Positions 1 through 10,874 of a stretch of 64,000 nt of DNA are shown here, piece after piece. The notes under the pieces are model-generated. The model was given only the letters and a program-made list of their open reading frames with translations. It was not told the origin of the DNA and ran no database searches. The stretch comes from Dreissena polymorpha (lineage: Eukaryota; Mollusca; Bivalvia; Myida; Dreissenidae), in the NCBI RefSeq assembly GCF_020536995.1, contig NC_068360.1, positions 15,250,178 to 15,314,177 of the forward strand, read 5' to 3'. Within the stretch, counting starts at the first letter, position 1. Every line of letters begins with the position of its first letter. A program made the translations under genes and the position numbers.

Positions 1-1440
1 GTTTTGTTGTGTTATACTAAAAAACGGTCACAAGTTTTAAATACCAAAAGTCAATAAACACCTTATACGCAGGCTTTTATAACTTATTAAACAAGGACAA
101 TGAACTGATCATAATAGTACTGTATTGCATGGTGTAGGGTACTTACTTTACGTTTAAAGGACGATTCAAATAATTTTCCCAAGTGCAATTGCGGTATTAA
201 AAGTGAGAGCAGAACATGTATCACATATTACATAATACAAACAAGCGAATATGCTAAATTATTAACATAAGTATTATAATTCAATATATGTATGCTAGAT
301 AACACACATTGCAACTTTTGAATCAAACGTCGTGTGCTTTTTTGATTGCTTATTTGTTTGATTGATCCAACACAAAATATGTGAAGAGTCGAAACCACTT
401 ATCGGTCACAAAAACATAAATGACATGTTTGTTGGAAATGGGTTGTGTTCAATAAATTGGCAAATTATCATGATTGACTTTATAAAAGTGCGTTAAAGAG
501 ACGTGTTCAAATTAGATCCTTGGGTTCTAAAAGACTTACACATGTATAACTAAATTTGTAAATAAATAAAAGGACAAATTACATTTTCAAACTATCAAAC
601 AGAATGTGTACAAAAGCTGTAAAATGATATCTCTTTCAAATGACAAAGTTTTTTTAAAGATTTTAAATCAATATATTTTGATCGCGTATCTAATTTGGCT
701 TAGAGATAGGCAATCCATTTATCCTTCTGATTGTCATGCCCAAAAAGTAACAATTAATCAGTTTGTGTATAAGTTCCTTTAAGCATTGCGTCATTTTCAT
801 CAATTCCAACTTACTGAATGTTTAAAAATTGCTGTCGAATATGCACATAAGCCTGAGAGAAATCTTCTGAAAGGAATTGCCATAATACTATACGGTGATA
901 GATAAGTCAAGTCTGTGTTTCATGATGTATAAGTCAAAATAATGATTAAGTAAGGCCTTATTAAGAAGACGTATATTTTACTACGGGTATGGTAGGTCAA
1001 TATTATAATAAACAATGTCCTTATTATGCAATTCGATCTCGTCACATGATTGGTCGATATTATAATCAACTCATAATGAGATGCGAACTGGTCACATTTG
1101 TTTTAATTAGTAATGCATGTATATTAATTAATTTTGTCACATGTTTGGTAATCATTGTATCTATCCAGCAATCTTTACAACAATCAATCTTATTGAACAA
1201 GCAATCGAGCAAGACATTAATTAATCAATCGTTTATTCAATTGCTTCCAATTCATGGTATCAAAAGTGTGACGACAGTAACCCGACGTGGTCACCCGACG
1301 ATGTTTATACACCCGAACGAACAGTGCCTCGCTCCATGGCAACCAAACGGTGATTTTGTCAACACTTCCTATTGCTGCCAAGGAATCGGTAAAAATCATG
1401 TAACGAAGTCAAACTTAATTCATAATAGGCGTGACGATAG
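1..1440. other. AT-rich stretch without recognised feature
   Basis: I see no exon, RNA gene or clear repeat. A long open frame beginning near 989 runs into the telomere-like tract that follows. Its last 50 residues are a Pro-Asn-rich translation of that tract, so I do not treat it as a gene. Confidence 0.5.
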
Positions 1441-1443
1441 AGG

Positions 1444-1544
1444 TCGGGTTAGGGTTAAGGTAAGGGTTAAGGCTAACCCTTACCCAAACCCGACCCCTAA
1501 CCCTAACCTTAACCCTTACCCTAACCCTCTAACCACCCCCCCCC
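1444..1544. repeat. Interstitial telomere-like repeat, inverted
   Basis: About 30 bases of degenerate TTAGGG-type sequence (1444-1473) switch directly to about 70 bases of CCCTAA-type sequence (1474-1544), so the two tracts lie head to head. Variants such as TTAAGG and TTACCC are mixed in, which points to an old or imprecisely made tract. A run of C follows. TTAGGG is the usual molluscan telomere repeat. An end-to-end fusion, a break repaired with telomeric DNA, or a foldback simple repeat could each give this pattern. Confidence 0.75.
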
Positions 1545-1849
1545 CCATGCGCATTACAATACCATGCCTCGCTCGTAGTCGTTTTCCGTTTCCTTGACGA
1601 CTACGAAAGTTGTTACAAAGTTATACTAACTAACTTTATACTAAAATGAACACATCTTTAAGTTTATGGCGCTTGGTCAGGTTCCTGTTCAAATGTTTAT
1701 ATTTGTCACTTACGAACATATTCCAATAATCATATAAAATTTAAAGAGACCTATTTTGTATTGATGAAAAATATCCTTAAATATTTAAACTAACACATCT
1801 CTAATATTCTTAATAGTGTTATTTGTTTACAATTGCAATAAAAATGCAT

Positions 1850-1930
1850 TCTCTTGTATTCGAACTTGGGACCTCTGGAAGCAAAAGCAATTAAACTCTG
1901 GAAGCCTCTGGAAGCAAAAGCAGATACCTG
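1850..1930 (-). repeat. tRNA-derived SINE fragment
   Basis: Read on the minus strand, this matches the head of a tRNA-type SINE: a stretch like TTTGCTTCCAGAGGTCCC followed by a B-box-like AAGTTCGAATAC. The same head, in the same orientation, recurs near 14.7 kb. The segment around GACCTCTGGAAGCAAAAGC is partly duplicated in place. No A-rich tail or full length is visible, so this is an old fragment. Confidence 0.5.
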
Positions 1931-2631
1931 TGAAGAATTATAAACGTAATATCAGTTAAATACGTATTTTCCAAATAAGGGTGCAAAGTTATTACAAACG
2001 CTGCATTTTTTTTTACCGATTAATTAACCGTTTACAGTTACTTTAACATTTTTTTAGCTTAGAGTGTTTTTTCTTTTATTTTCCAAAACTGTTAACATGT
2101 AGATATATATCTTTAATAATTTTTTTCCAACGAAATCCAGAGGTTAACACGGAATGTGATTTTAATCGCCTCGTTTATTTCATAGACTAGTGTGCAAAGA
2201 TTAGGACTTTACGAACTTCGAAAGTAAGCACATTTTTTCTTTGTGTATATCATTAAAACGGGTTTGCAAAAATCAAATATAACACACACAATTATCTATT
2301 TTTACCACTATCGAGTAGTACTATTTTCTGTGCTTGGAATCAGTGATGCATCATATCTTAAACTATTCGATACAATTGCTAGCTGAAATAATTCGCGTTC
2401 AGAATAAATCTGAACCAAGAGTCTGCCAAAGCAAAAATCATCAAAAGACTCTAAGGTGGCAATTTATATTGACAAATACAATTGCATGCACATAGGAACG
2501 AAAAACTAGACCGGGATTTCAGTAGAATTTTTCTGTGTCTGCATTGCCCTTGTGGCAATTTGTTTTTTTGTCAAAATGCGAATCCTTACGGTCAAGATAT
2601 GTGAAACGTACATACATTTTAGAATGCCCAC
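1931..2631. other. Stretch without recognised feature
   Basis: AT-rich, with several T runs. I see no gene or repeat I can name. Confidence 0.4.
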
Positions 2632-2794
2632 TGAAATAAATAGAGAATACTAGGTTAGCGTTGAATACAGAGAAGTTTATGGTGTGAGGCTTAGAACGCC
2701 GGAAGCGCGAGCCTTGGCGAGCGCTTTCGGTGTTCGAGCCGAGCAACATAAACTTCTCTGTATTCAACGCTAATCCTAATATTATATTTATCCC
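2632..2794. mobile_element. Long-hairpin MITE (palindromic)
   Basis: Nearly the whole segment is one imperfect palindrome. The left arm contains TTAGCGTTGAATACAGAG followed by AAGTTTATG. The right arm, from 2747, is its reverse complement, and the inner part pairs too (GAACGCCGGAAGCGC with GCGCTTTCGGTGTTC), leaving a loop of about 12 bases. The arms are about 75 bases long. It codes for nothing; the apparent minus-strand reading frame is an accident of the palindrome. The form is that of a foldback MITE of unknown superfamily. Confidence 0.75.
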
Positions 2795-3301
2795 ATTTGA
2801 TGTTTTCAACGTGACATTTAACATAAATAGATCTAATAACCTTAACAATAATTTTAATTCAGTCATTAAAGCGCTTAAAATCTAACAAATGTAACCATGC
2901 GTAGTGATATACATGTATTTGTTCTGGTACGCAAAATAGTCTTTAAAAAATTCACACACAAACTGTAAAACAAGTAAAAGTATCACCATATGCCTACATT
3001 CAATTTTACGCAGTATGCGAATATTAACACATAACGACCGCGAAAAGAAGATTTTACTTTACTATAATTTATTTTATTTTCGAAAGAAAATGATCAAAAT
3101 CCAATATGGCGGCGATTGCTCCTGACAAAATGCTGTCGATGTCAACATACATGTACACCATCGACGACCTAGTTCTGGCTACCATAACTTTAAATGTCGC
3201 TTTTTATGATTTTTGACTGGCGCGACTTTGTAAAGGTCTGTCAATACTAAATAAACTGTACGCTGAAGTTTCTTTAGCTATCGAACACCTTGACAATTTT
3301 G

Positions 3302-3527
3302 ACGAGTAAACAGACAATTGCAGCGACTGACACTTTATTTGACAAAATATACAGGGCAATACGTTTTCCGACTTCGGACGACGAATTTAAGGACGCGCAG
3401 AACGTGTTTTTTATATAATGTTATGGGTATGCCGTGTGTGATCCGATGCATCAATGGCGCCCATGTTAAAATCATTTCCCCGAAGACAGGGAACGACAAA
3501 AGTACAAACAAAAATCAAAACACGTAA
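3302..3527 (+). pseudogene. PIF/Harbinger (HARBI1-like) nuclease fragment
   Basis: About 75 residues in two frames resemble the middle of the HARBI1-type DDE nuclease of PIF/Harbinger DNA transposons. The first frame reads IRFPTSDDEFKDAQNVF. The second begins near 3413 and reads YNVMGMPCVIRCINGAH then VKIISP, like the family's G-P-x-V-I-G-x-I-D-G-T-H-I segment. A frameshift in the T run near 3406-3413 separates them. The first catalytic Asp (I-D-G) is Asn here. The sequence stops at a TAA before the later catalytic residues. It is a dead fragment; the terminal repeats and the Myb-like partner gene are not seen. Confidence 0.8.
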
Positions 3528-3530
3528 GAA

Positions 3531-5025
3531 CTAGTATCTTACCTTTAATTATCCTTTAAAATCCATCTAATAATCCATTTAACTCAATAATTGACGATTT
3601 TGCATCTAGGGTCTTTGATAATTATTTTAGCATAGTTAAATAAAGACCCTTATGCCATTCTATCACTTTATTCAAATGAGTTTATGAACGCGATAAACTT
3701 TCTTCTTCGTCACACGCTACGTCATGTACTCTACATTTCTGCTGTTCAAATGAAGCGGAGCAGTTTATATAATAATAGCCGTTGGTAAACTCGGTTGCAT
3801 TTGCAGATTTCTTCATACAAACATAATTATGTTTAAACTTGCACAATGTTTTATTTATCGATGGTAAATACCCTTATTGTACGAGAAAATAATTTTATAT
3901 ATAAATACACAAAGAATGGAAAACATTCCAGTACACAACAGATAAATGAGTAGAAAATACCCGTGTACAAAATGGGACGTTCCCAATTCTAGTGTGGTGC
4001 TATTTTTACCATCTTATACTTTACACAGCTCTATGCCTAACGTGAATTAAAACAAGCAAACATAGCAGATTATTCATGAACTGTGCGATATGTGTATGGC
4101 TTGTTGTACATTCTTAATATTTAAGTTAAATCTCAAAAGTATATGCTTTGGTTATAAACAATGCACATTACACGAAATAAGGAAAATGTGATCAATTGAC
4201 AATTCAGATATGTCGACATACAGTACACGTAGAAAACATGTGAAATAAGTCGCGTTTATAATAAATCGTCAAAACAAATGGGGAAAATGACGCAATAAGT
4301 ATGTCATTTTATGACGCCATCAATCAGCTGATTCATTATACGGATGGCGAAGGGCGAAAAATTATGTCATATGACTAGATTTAAAGGTTGAAGGTCGAAT
4401 AATTTTGAAGCTTAAGTTTTGTCGACTTTGTTTCTTATGAAAAATCATTCAGTGGTAAAGTAAATATAAATAAAAAAATAACAAAACAAAAATCGTGTAA
4501 ATTTATATTTTATTTCAACATTTCCTTTGGTGAATATGTCATATGTATATTTTTCTGCAAAATATGCACATTTTCTTCTAATGGGTGACCTTAAAATTCG
4601 ATCAATGAACCAAACAATATCGACCTAATTTTAGCGCATATCGCATGACGTCATTTAAAAAGTAGTCCGTGCACGCGACAGGTATATTCCACAGTGTTGA
4701 ATACAAGCAAGTATATTCCACAACGTGTTATACCGTCAATGTCGCGGTGAAAATGGGATAAATACTGGAAATGCATCACGTTGTTCTATTGAATTCAGCG
4801 TGTAACATATTGAGCATTAAGCTTGTTGTTAGGAACTCACTGCATACTGCTTTTACGCTTTTTTTAGGTTTGGCTGATATATCAAATGACATACATTTGG
4901 ATATTTTTTGCCACTTAAAGTAAAATGGTCGAATATCTTGTGTCAACATGTGAAATTTACGTGAGTCTATTACAACTGAAAACATGAAAAAAATGTTTTG
5001 AGTATTTAAGGATAAGCTATTATTT
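3531..5025. other. Stretch without recognised feature
   Basis: AT-rich non-coding sequence. A local duplication of about 12 bases (TATATTCCACA) sits near 4683-4720. I see nothing else I can name. Confidence 0.4.
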
Positions 5026-5196
5026 AACGACAAACGCCAAACAGTTTAACTACGAAATTTATTATCTTAAAGGTTTGGCATAATAATGTCAAGGCTGGGA
5101 TCAATTGTATTATACAGGTTCCCTCGAGAACGGAGGAAATTTTAAGTACATAATGTCTATCCCCCGTGACAAGAGGGAAGTGTGTTCGTGGAAACT
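5026..5196 (+). repeat. Direct repeat, copy 1 of 2
   Basis: About 171 bases from AACGACAAACGCCAAACAG to TTCGTGGAAACT recur at 5793-5962 with scattered differences. The period is 767 bases. The repeat contains TACATAATGTCTATCCCCCG and is not coding. The intervening 596 bases are unique in this window. The pair is either a local tandem duplication that lost part of one unit, or two insertions of one dispersed element. Confidence 0.85.
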
Positions 5197-5792
5197 TTGC
5201 CTATACATCACTTAAATGGTGTCTTCAAGGCCAGAGGAAAAACCAGAGATAAAACTTCACTGAATGTAAAATAACTCTGGACAACTGAACCCGAAAACAC
5301 GAAAATATTAAAAAAAGTGTACTGATCAAAGTCTAGCAAATTCTCTAACACTGGTACAGTCAATTACGAAGGAACCTGTCGTCGGGGGCCGAACTAAGTA
5401 GACCATTGGACAGACTTACGGTGTGCCGTACGCTGTTAAGTCCTAGCAATGAAGATGTGGGTTTCTAATGGAGTACGTAATTCTCGACAACACTGGAATA
5501 TAACAAAAATATGGCAAGCATCGTGTTACAATAAAAAAAATAAGTGGGAGGGTGGGTGGAAAATGTAAACTTGTAAACCATAGCGCGACCTACCCTGTGA
5601 TGCGACGAGCTAGTAAAAGACCGACAATTTGCACAGGCAGTGGTTTTGTACTTAGTGGACGAGTCAATGTGTTACAGTAGACTGGGTAGGATGGGTTATA
5701 AAATTGGGGTTTGGGTTTCGGCGATCCCTTAGGAAAATAGCGTTTGCGTTGAATAAGACATTTTTTTCTTGAGCGAATAAACATTATTATTC
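5197..5792. other. Spacer between the two direct repeats
   Basis: Non-coding, with moderate GC and a run of Gs near 5550. A 64-codon minus-strand open frame lies here; it has no recognisable features and I do not call it a gene. Confidence 0.4.
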
Positions 5793-5962
5793 AACGACAA
5801 ACGCCAAACAGTTTAATTACGCAATTTATTATCTTAAAGATTGGCATTATACTGTTAAGGCTTTGATCAATTGTATTATGCAGGTTCCCCCGAGAACGGC
5901 GGGATATTTAAGTACATAATGTCTATCCCCCGTGACAAGCGGGAAGTGTGTTCGTGGAAACT
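5793..5962 (+). repeat. Direct repeat, copy 2 of 2
   Basis: Second copy of the 5026-5196 repeat. After the shared TTCGTGGAAACT the two copies diverge completely, which gives a sharp right edge. Confidence 0.85.
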
Positions 5963-6062
5963 ATACCAAAAAGGACCACGGCCGCAGGAAGTGGGCCTTC
6001 CGCCACACAGCGGCCCACGAACACACGTCAGCCTTTACAAGCAAAAACCATGAATTAAAATC

Positions 6063-6066
<4 letters not shown>

Positions 6067-6122
<56 letters not shown>
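6067..6122. repeat. (TA)n microsatellite
   Basis: An uninterrupted TA dinucleotide run of about 28 repeats. Long Tyr-Ile open frames across it on both strands are artefacts. Confidence 0.97.
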
Positions 6123-6479
6123 CAAACTGCGGTGATACAAATTCGTAAACATTCGTCTGAGGTACCCTAAATGTACGTCTTCGTGCATTTTTGAACATGC
6201 TTAAATGATAACCGATGGGATAAATATGAAACCCTGACGATGGATGAACCGACAATCCAAACGTTCCCTACAAGAACTCCGATACATGAAAATGATGTCA
6301 TGATTTGATTTATCCCATGAAATGCATGTATGAAAATTTATTCATTTATATACGAAGCTGTCAAAGAAGCGTTATAGGTATTGTCATGTAGTATTTTGGT
6401 AAAAATATAGCCGTATCCCTTCTTTAGGTTCTGAAATAATCATATCATAAACCTTGTTTTAGCTGGAACGCTTTATATA

Positions 6480-7275
6480 ATATGTTGACATTCTCATTCC
6501 TATCACCATTATTATGCACGTCCTTATAATAGTGCAAGCCATGAAACAAAATATTTATAGGGTTCTTCCGGGATTTAAACCCAGCTCCGGTAGAGACCGG
6601 TCACCGGTTTCCCTGGCAAGAACCATAAACATGGATTTATTTAAAGTCAAAGGTGATCACCTTAATCAAAGGTGGTCGCCAAAGGTGATCACCAAACCAT
6701 AAGCCATCTTTATCATTTTGAAAAACTTGACATGCTCTGAGCTCGAGCGCTTGATACAATAAATTCAACACAATATCCTTATCAACATTATTCCTTATTA
6801 TTCTCATTATATTGTGTAAATAAAACATTATCTTTATAAGGTTCTTTCGTGATTAAGTCTCAGTTCCGGTAGGACCCGGCACCGGTTTCTCTACCAAGAA
6901 CCATAAATATGTATTTATTTAAAGCCAAAGGTGATCGCCGTGCTTTTAACCATAAGCCATTTGGCAGATCGGTATCTTTATAATTTTGAAAAACTAAACA
7001 TGCTCTGAGCTCGAGCGCGTTATACAATAAATTCAACATTATCCTTATCGACATTATTCCTTATTATTCTCATTATATTATGTAAATGAAACATTATCTT
7101 TATAAGGTTCTCCCGAGATTAAATCCCAGTTCCGGTAGAGACACGTCATCGGATTTTCTACCCAAAGTAAATATGAATTTATTACAAGCCAACAATAATC
7201 GTCGTACTTAACCAGATCGTTATCTTTATATTTTGAAAAGCCCAATGTGCTTCTAGTTGGAATACAACATCATAT
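6480..7275. repeat. Three-unit tandem repeat, 265-280 bp period
   Basis: Three successive units begin with TTTATARGGTTCT, near 6554, 6834 and 7100. Each carries a GTTCCGGTAG-type segment, then CAAGAACCATAAA, a stretch like AAAGCCAAAGGTGATCG, and GCTCTGAGCTCGAGCG. The third unit is the most degraded and lacks the last motif. A partial tail of an earlier unit precedes the first (about 6445-6550). Unit 1 has an internal amplification of AAGGTGATC/GGTGGTCGCC around 6645-6695. There is no coding capacity. Confidence 0.85.
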
Positions 7276-7802
7276 TTTGTATCAGCATTTATGGTACAGA
7301 AAGGATAAAAAGAAAAAAAAATACAATTCTACTCGATCTGCATTAATTTGACATGACAGTGTCATAAAACGTGTAAAAATATATTATTAAATCAAAATTG
7401 CATAGCATTGGCTACGACATAGTTTTTATTATTGTTTGCATATTCATGCGAGAATAAGTTCCTCACTTTACGGTCTAGGCTGAAAAGATACGAGTGTCTA
7501 CGGAGACAGTAAGAAGATTTTTTTCTGATACATTTTTTGAAAACATTACATTTGGTATTTATATATATTTATATATTATAAACATATTTTAAGATATTGT
7601 CATTTTATTTTACGTTAACGAGACATTTTAGAAAAAAAGAAACTGAAAAAAACAACAACAAATACAAATGTATTCATGATCATTCTCGGAAATATACGAA
7701 GTTACCGGATATGATATTTCACTGCGCAGATCGAGCGCGCAAATCGAGCGCGAAAAGTTCTACGTGAGACAACGTACACAATCTGTACACCGTTCTTTAT
7801 CA
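7276..7802. other. Stretch without recognised feature
   Basis: AT-rich. A short duplicated ATCGAGCGCG motif sits near 7728-7752, just before the GC-rich minisatellite. Confidence 0.4.
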
Positions 7803-8585
7803 GGGTAAGGGCCCAGTCTCACTATGATGCCGGCGGAGCCCTTTTTCGTGATCTGGGCTATACCGGGATGAACCGGGGCTCTACCGGGATGAACCGGAGC
7901 TCCATCGGGGACGACCGGGATGAACCGGGGAAAACCGGGGCTCCACTGGGAAAGTATTAAAACGTTTAATACCTCCGGGATGAACCGGGATGGATCGGCA
8001 ACGACCGGCGCGGCACCGGGAACAACCGGGACGGCACCGTAGCACCACCAGGGCCCATACAGACCCTGGCAGAGCTACGGCAACGCCCCGGTGAATGCCG
8101 TTAGAGTCCCGGTATAGCTACGGTATATAAGAAAACAGGCGCTCTGCCGGAACGCCACCGGCATTCTCGGGGCTCCGCCGGGGCATTTCCGGCGACGACC
8201 GGCGTAAAACCGGGGCGTTGCCGTAGCTCTGCCGGGGTCTGATGCCGGTATAGACACGTTGAGTGCCGGCGGTGTTACGGTACTACGGGGCTCGGCCGGC
8301 TTTCACCGGGGCTCAACCGGGGCACTACCAGCGACAACCGGGGCTATGCTGGGACGCTGCCGGCTTTCACTGGGGCTTTTCCGGCGACAACCGGAGCTCT
8401 GCCGGGGCTTCACCGGGATAAACCGTAGCCAGTCCGGGTTGACCGGGACTCTGCCGGGCTGTTGACTGGCTTCAACCGGGGCGGCACCGGGAAATAGTGT
8501 TACTGCGTTAAAAAATTTCTACGAATAATCCCGGTCCTCGCCGGTCGACCGCCGTTAGCAAATCGGAATGGACCTGGGCTCTATG
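7803..8585. repeat. CCGG-rich degenerate minisatellite
   Basis: A sharply bounded GC-rich island of about 780 bases in AT-rich DNA. It is built from short degenerate words around a CCGG core, such as GGGATGAACCGG, GGGGCTCTACCGG and CGACAACCGGGGC, spaced roughly 11-14 bases apart. No unit is perfectly repeated. Because CCGG is its own reverse complement, both strands look alike. An AT-rich gap near 7950-7970 and a GTGTTACTGCGTTAAAAAA segment near 8500 interrupt it. Open frames of 60-70 codons cross it on both strands and are best explained by low stop density. Confidence 0.8.
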
Positions 8586-9340
8586 TCGATTTTTTTTTTA
8601 AATGGCACCTTGAAATGATGCAATTTCCTGCTATCTAATCAACATTTTGCATGATAAAAGTGCATGTAAAACAATCAAGAACTTTAGTTCAGACATCAAG
8701 TGTAACAGACACACAGACAGACAGACACACAGGGATAAATCAAATGTCTCTGAAACCACTTAAGTGGTCTTTTATCTTTATGACCAGAAAATTTTTAACA
8801 GTGTTAGATGTGGACCCCCTTTTTTACCTTGTTGGATATCCTACTAGGTCACCCTGTTGGATGTTTTTTAACAAATTATAAAAATCACCTTTTAAGCAAC
8901 ACTCTTTTTTTCAAGTTCTATCAAGTGTTATGTCATTTTGCAACAAAAACAATACAAGAAAATTTTACAAATCAAATCAAATCAAAATTTATTTATTGTC
9001 GGTATGAAATAACATGATATAACATACCGTAAGCTATGTAAAGCTTTTGACCGACCTATAATCAAACAGTAGCAAATTTCAACACATCATAAATACATTG
9101 CATACATAAGAAATATTATAATAATAAAACACACTAAAAGCATAACCAAAGCAGTATTTTTATAGCACAGTACTAAAATGTAAACAAAAATATAATATCA
9201 GTACTATACATTCACAATTAAAAGCTGTAAAAAAGATTGCTGATCTTGACCCAAGAAACGGGCCTAACCTACCATAAAAAGAAAAGGTGTAAAAAAGGGC
9301 CATAAAATAAAAAGGGCTTAAAGGAAATTATCACCTCAAA
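8586..9340. other. Non-coding stretch with retroposon-like simple tracts
   Basis: It contains a CAGACAGACAGACACACAGG tract near 8715 and AAATCAAATCAAATC followed by TTTATTTATTGTCGGT near 8970. Both are of a kind often left at the ends of interspersed repeats in molluscs. It lies downstream of the minus-strand hAT remnant and may include that element's 3' part. I cannot define an element boundary. Confidence 0.4.
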
Positions 9341-9485
9341 TCAGATTTAAAGGGAACTGATCAGCAAATTGTACACAATAAAAGCAACAAATACAACAAT
9401 GATGAATGAAGAATAAAATATCATAATAAAAGCAAAATAATACAATGCTAATGCTGAAGTGATTATACCACTATTCAACAAATGT

Positions 9486-10302
9486 CTACAGCTCAGACAG
9501 GATGTCAGGAAGATCCATCCGCCTAGGATGCTTCCGAGCAAACTCTCGGACAACATTGCAAATGTTAATGTCAATGTCCCTATGAATAGAAAGCAGGCAC
9601 AAAGCGGACAACCTGTCCTGACCCATTGAAGATCTCAGTTTTGTCTTTACAAGTCCTAGGGCACTGATACTCCTTTCACACTCACATGATGTGACAGGGA
9701 ACACACATGCGATAGACAAAACAGTGTAAATGCTGGGTTACAGCTGTGAATCACACTGTTCAACAGCCCCCTGAAGGGTAGTAGGTGGGTTGGTAACACC
9801 TTTCCATCTAGCCTGCCACTCAGCAGGCAGGGACTTAGGGGAAGGGAGATCATCAATGAACCATTCAAGGTCACTAGCACTGACAGGAGAGGCGCACATT
9901 TGTTCAGGTATAAGCTTCAATCCCATGGCTGCCTTAGTCTGCAAATCACTGAATCGGGTGTCCATTTCATTCACAAAAGTGTCAACAAAGGGAATCGTTA
10001 GGTTTCGTTTGTAGTACAATTCGGGTGTTGCTGCTTCGATGTTGTCACGCTTAGTCTGACGACCACACAGTCTGGGTTGAGATGGCTGAACACCAAGATT
10101 GTCAGCGATAGTTGAAGCTTCTTTGAACCAGGTGTTATGGTAGGAGTCGATGTTGTCACGGACCTCTTGGAGAGCTTGCTTCACCACACTAACCTGAGAC
10201 ATGGCTTTGACCACATCAACCGAACGACCTTGAAGAGCAACAGTGAGGGGTTTTATGTAGCTGAGACAGCGGGTCACAATCACCAGGACAGCGATAAACT
10301 GA
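9486..10302 (-). pseudogene. hAT-type transposase remnant, C-terminal half
   Basis: The minus strand from about 10302 to 9486 is a single frame of about 270 codons with one internal TAA (near 9740). Its first part runs from QFIAVLVIVTRCLSYIKPL through a helical region to a W-F-I-D-D-L-P stretch. The last part is the hAT C-terminal dimerisation domain: FPVTSCECERSISALGLVK, then LRSSMGQDRLSALCLLSIHR. It resembles ZMYM1-like and 52-kDa-repressor-like hAT proteins common in aquatic invertebrates. The N-terminal zinc finger and most of the catalytic core are absent. Upstream of the first conserved residues the minus strand reads TGCTGCTTTCAG, a good splice acceptor, so the fragment may be a last exon. 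The last ORF codon is at 9486. Confidence 0.8.
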
Positions 10303-10600
10303 AAGCAGCAACAGACTCATTTTCAGTTGGTTCATTAGTTTTTGGTTTCTTGATCCAAATGGATTCAAGTGTTGCCTGTTTGCGTATTATTTTAAAAATG
10401 ATTTAGTTTCATACTAGAAAAGTAATTCTTCATTTTTGAGTTCTTTTTAATTTTAATAACTATAGATGAACAACAAATAAGTTAGTCCAATTTGTAAAAA
10501 AAACAAACAAATTAATTGCCATTCATTAAGTGTGCTGTTGAATTTCACTGGCAATAACTTTTTACTCAAAATGATTATCACTCTCAAGAGCTAATACCAA
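10303..10600. other. Flank of the hAT remnant
   Basis: AT-rich, no recognised feature. If the acceptor near 10302 is real, this is intron of the hAT gene on the minus strand. Confidence 0.35.
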
Positions 10601-10874
10601 TTAAATTCATCAAAGAAACTTATCGAAAAATTAATGATGATTGCCCATTGCGTTCGTCTCAACTCTTTAATTGCTACAAATTGAAATATTGTTTTTTACA
10701 AGTCCCATGCGGCAGCCATTTGTAAACATTTACCCATTTAAATTCATCAAAGAAACTTACCGAAACATTAATGATGATTGTACACTGCGTTCGTCTCAAC
10801 TCTTTCATTGCTACAAATTGAAATATTGTTTTTCACAAGTCCCATGCGGCAGCCATATGTAAACATTTACCTAT
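10601..10874 (+). repeat. Tandem duplication, 2 x 137 bp
   Basis: TTAAATTCATCAAAGAAACT at 10601 recurs at 10738. The copies run on to CATGCGGCAGCCAT and GTAAACATTTACC, with about ten differences. Copy 2 abuts copy 1 exactly, as expected for a simple tandem duplication. Confidence 0.9.

Noticed and set aside
989-1597. 202-codon open frame on the plus strand
   Set aside because: Its C-terminal part is a translation of the telomere-like tract, and the rest has no domain or codon bias.
8075-8465. Open frames in the CCGG-rich island on both strands
   Set aside because: Explained by low stop density in GC-rich minisatellite DNA; no unit of a multiple of three is conserved.
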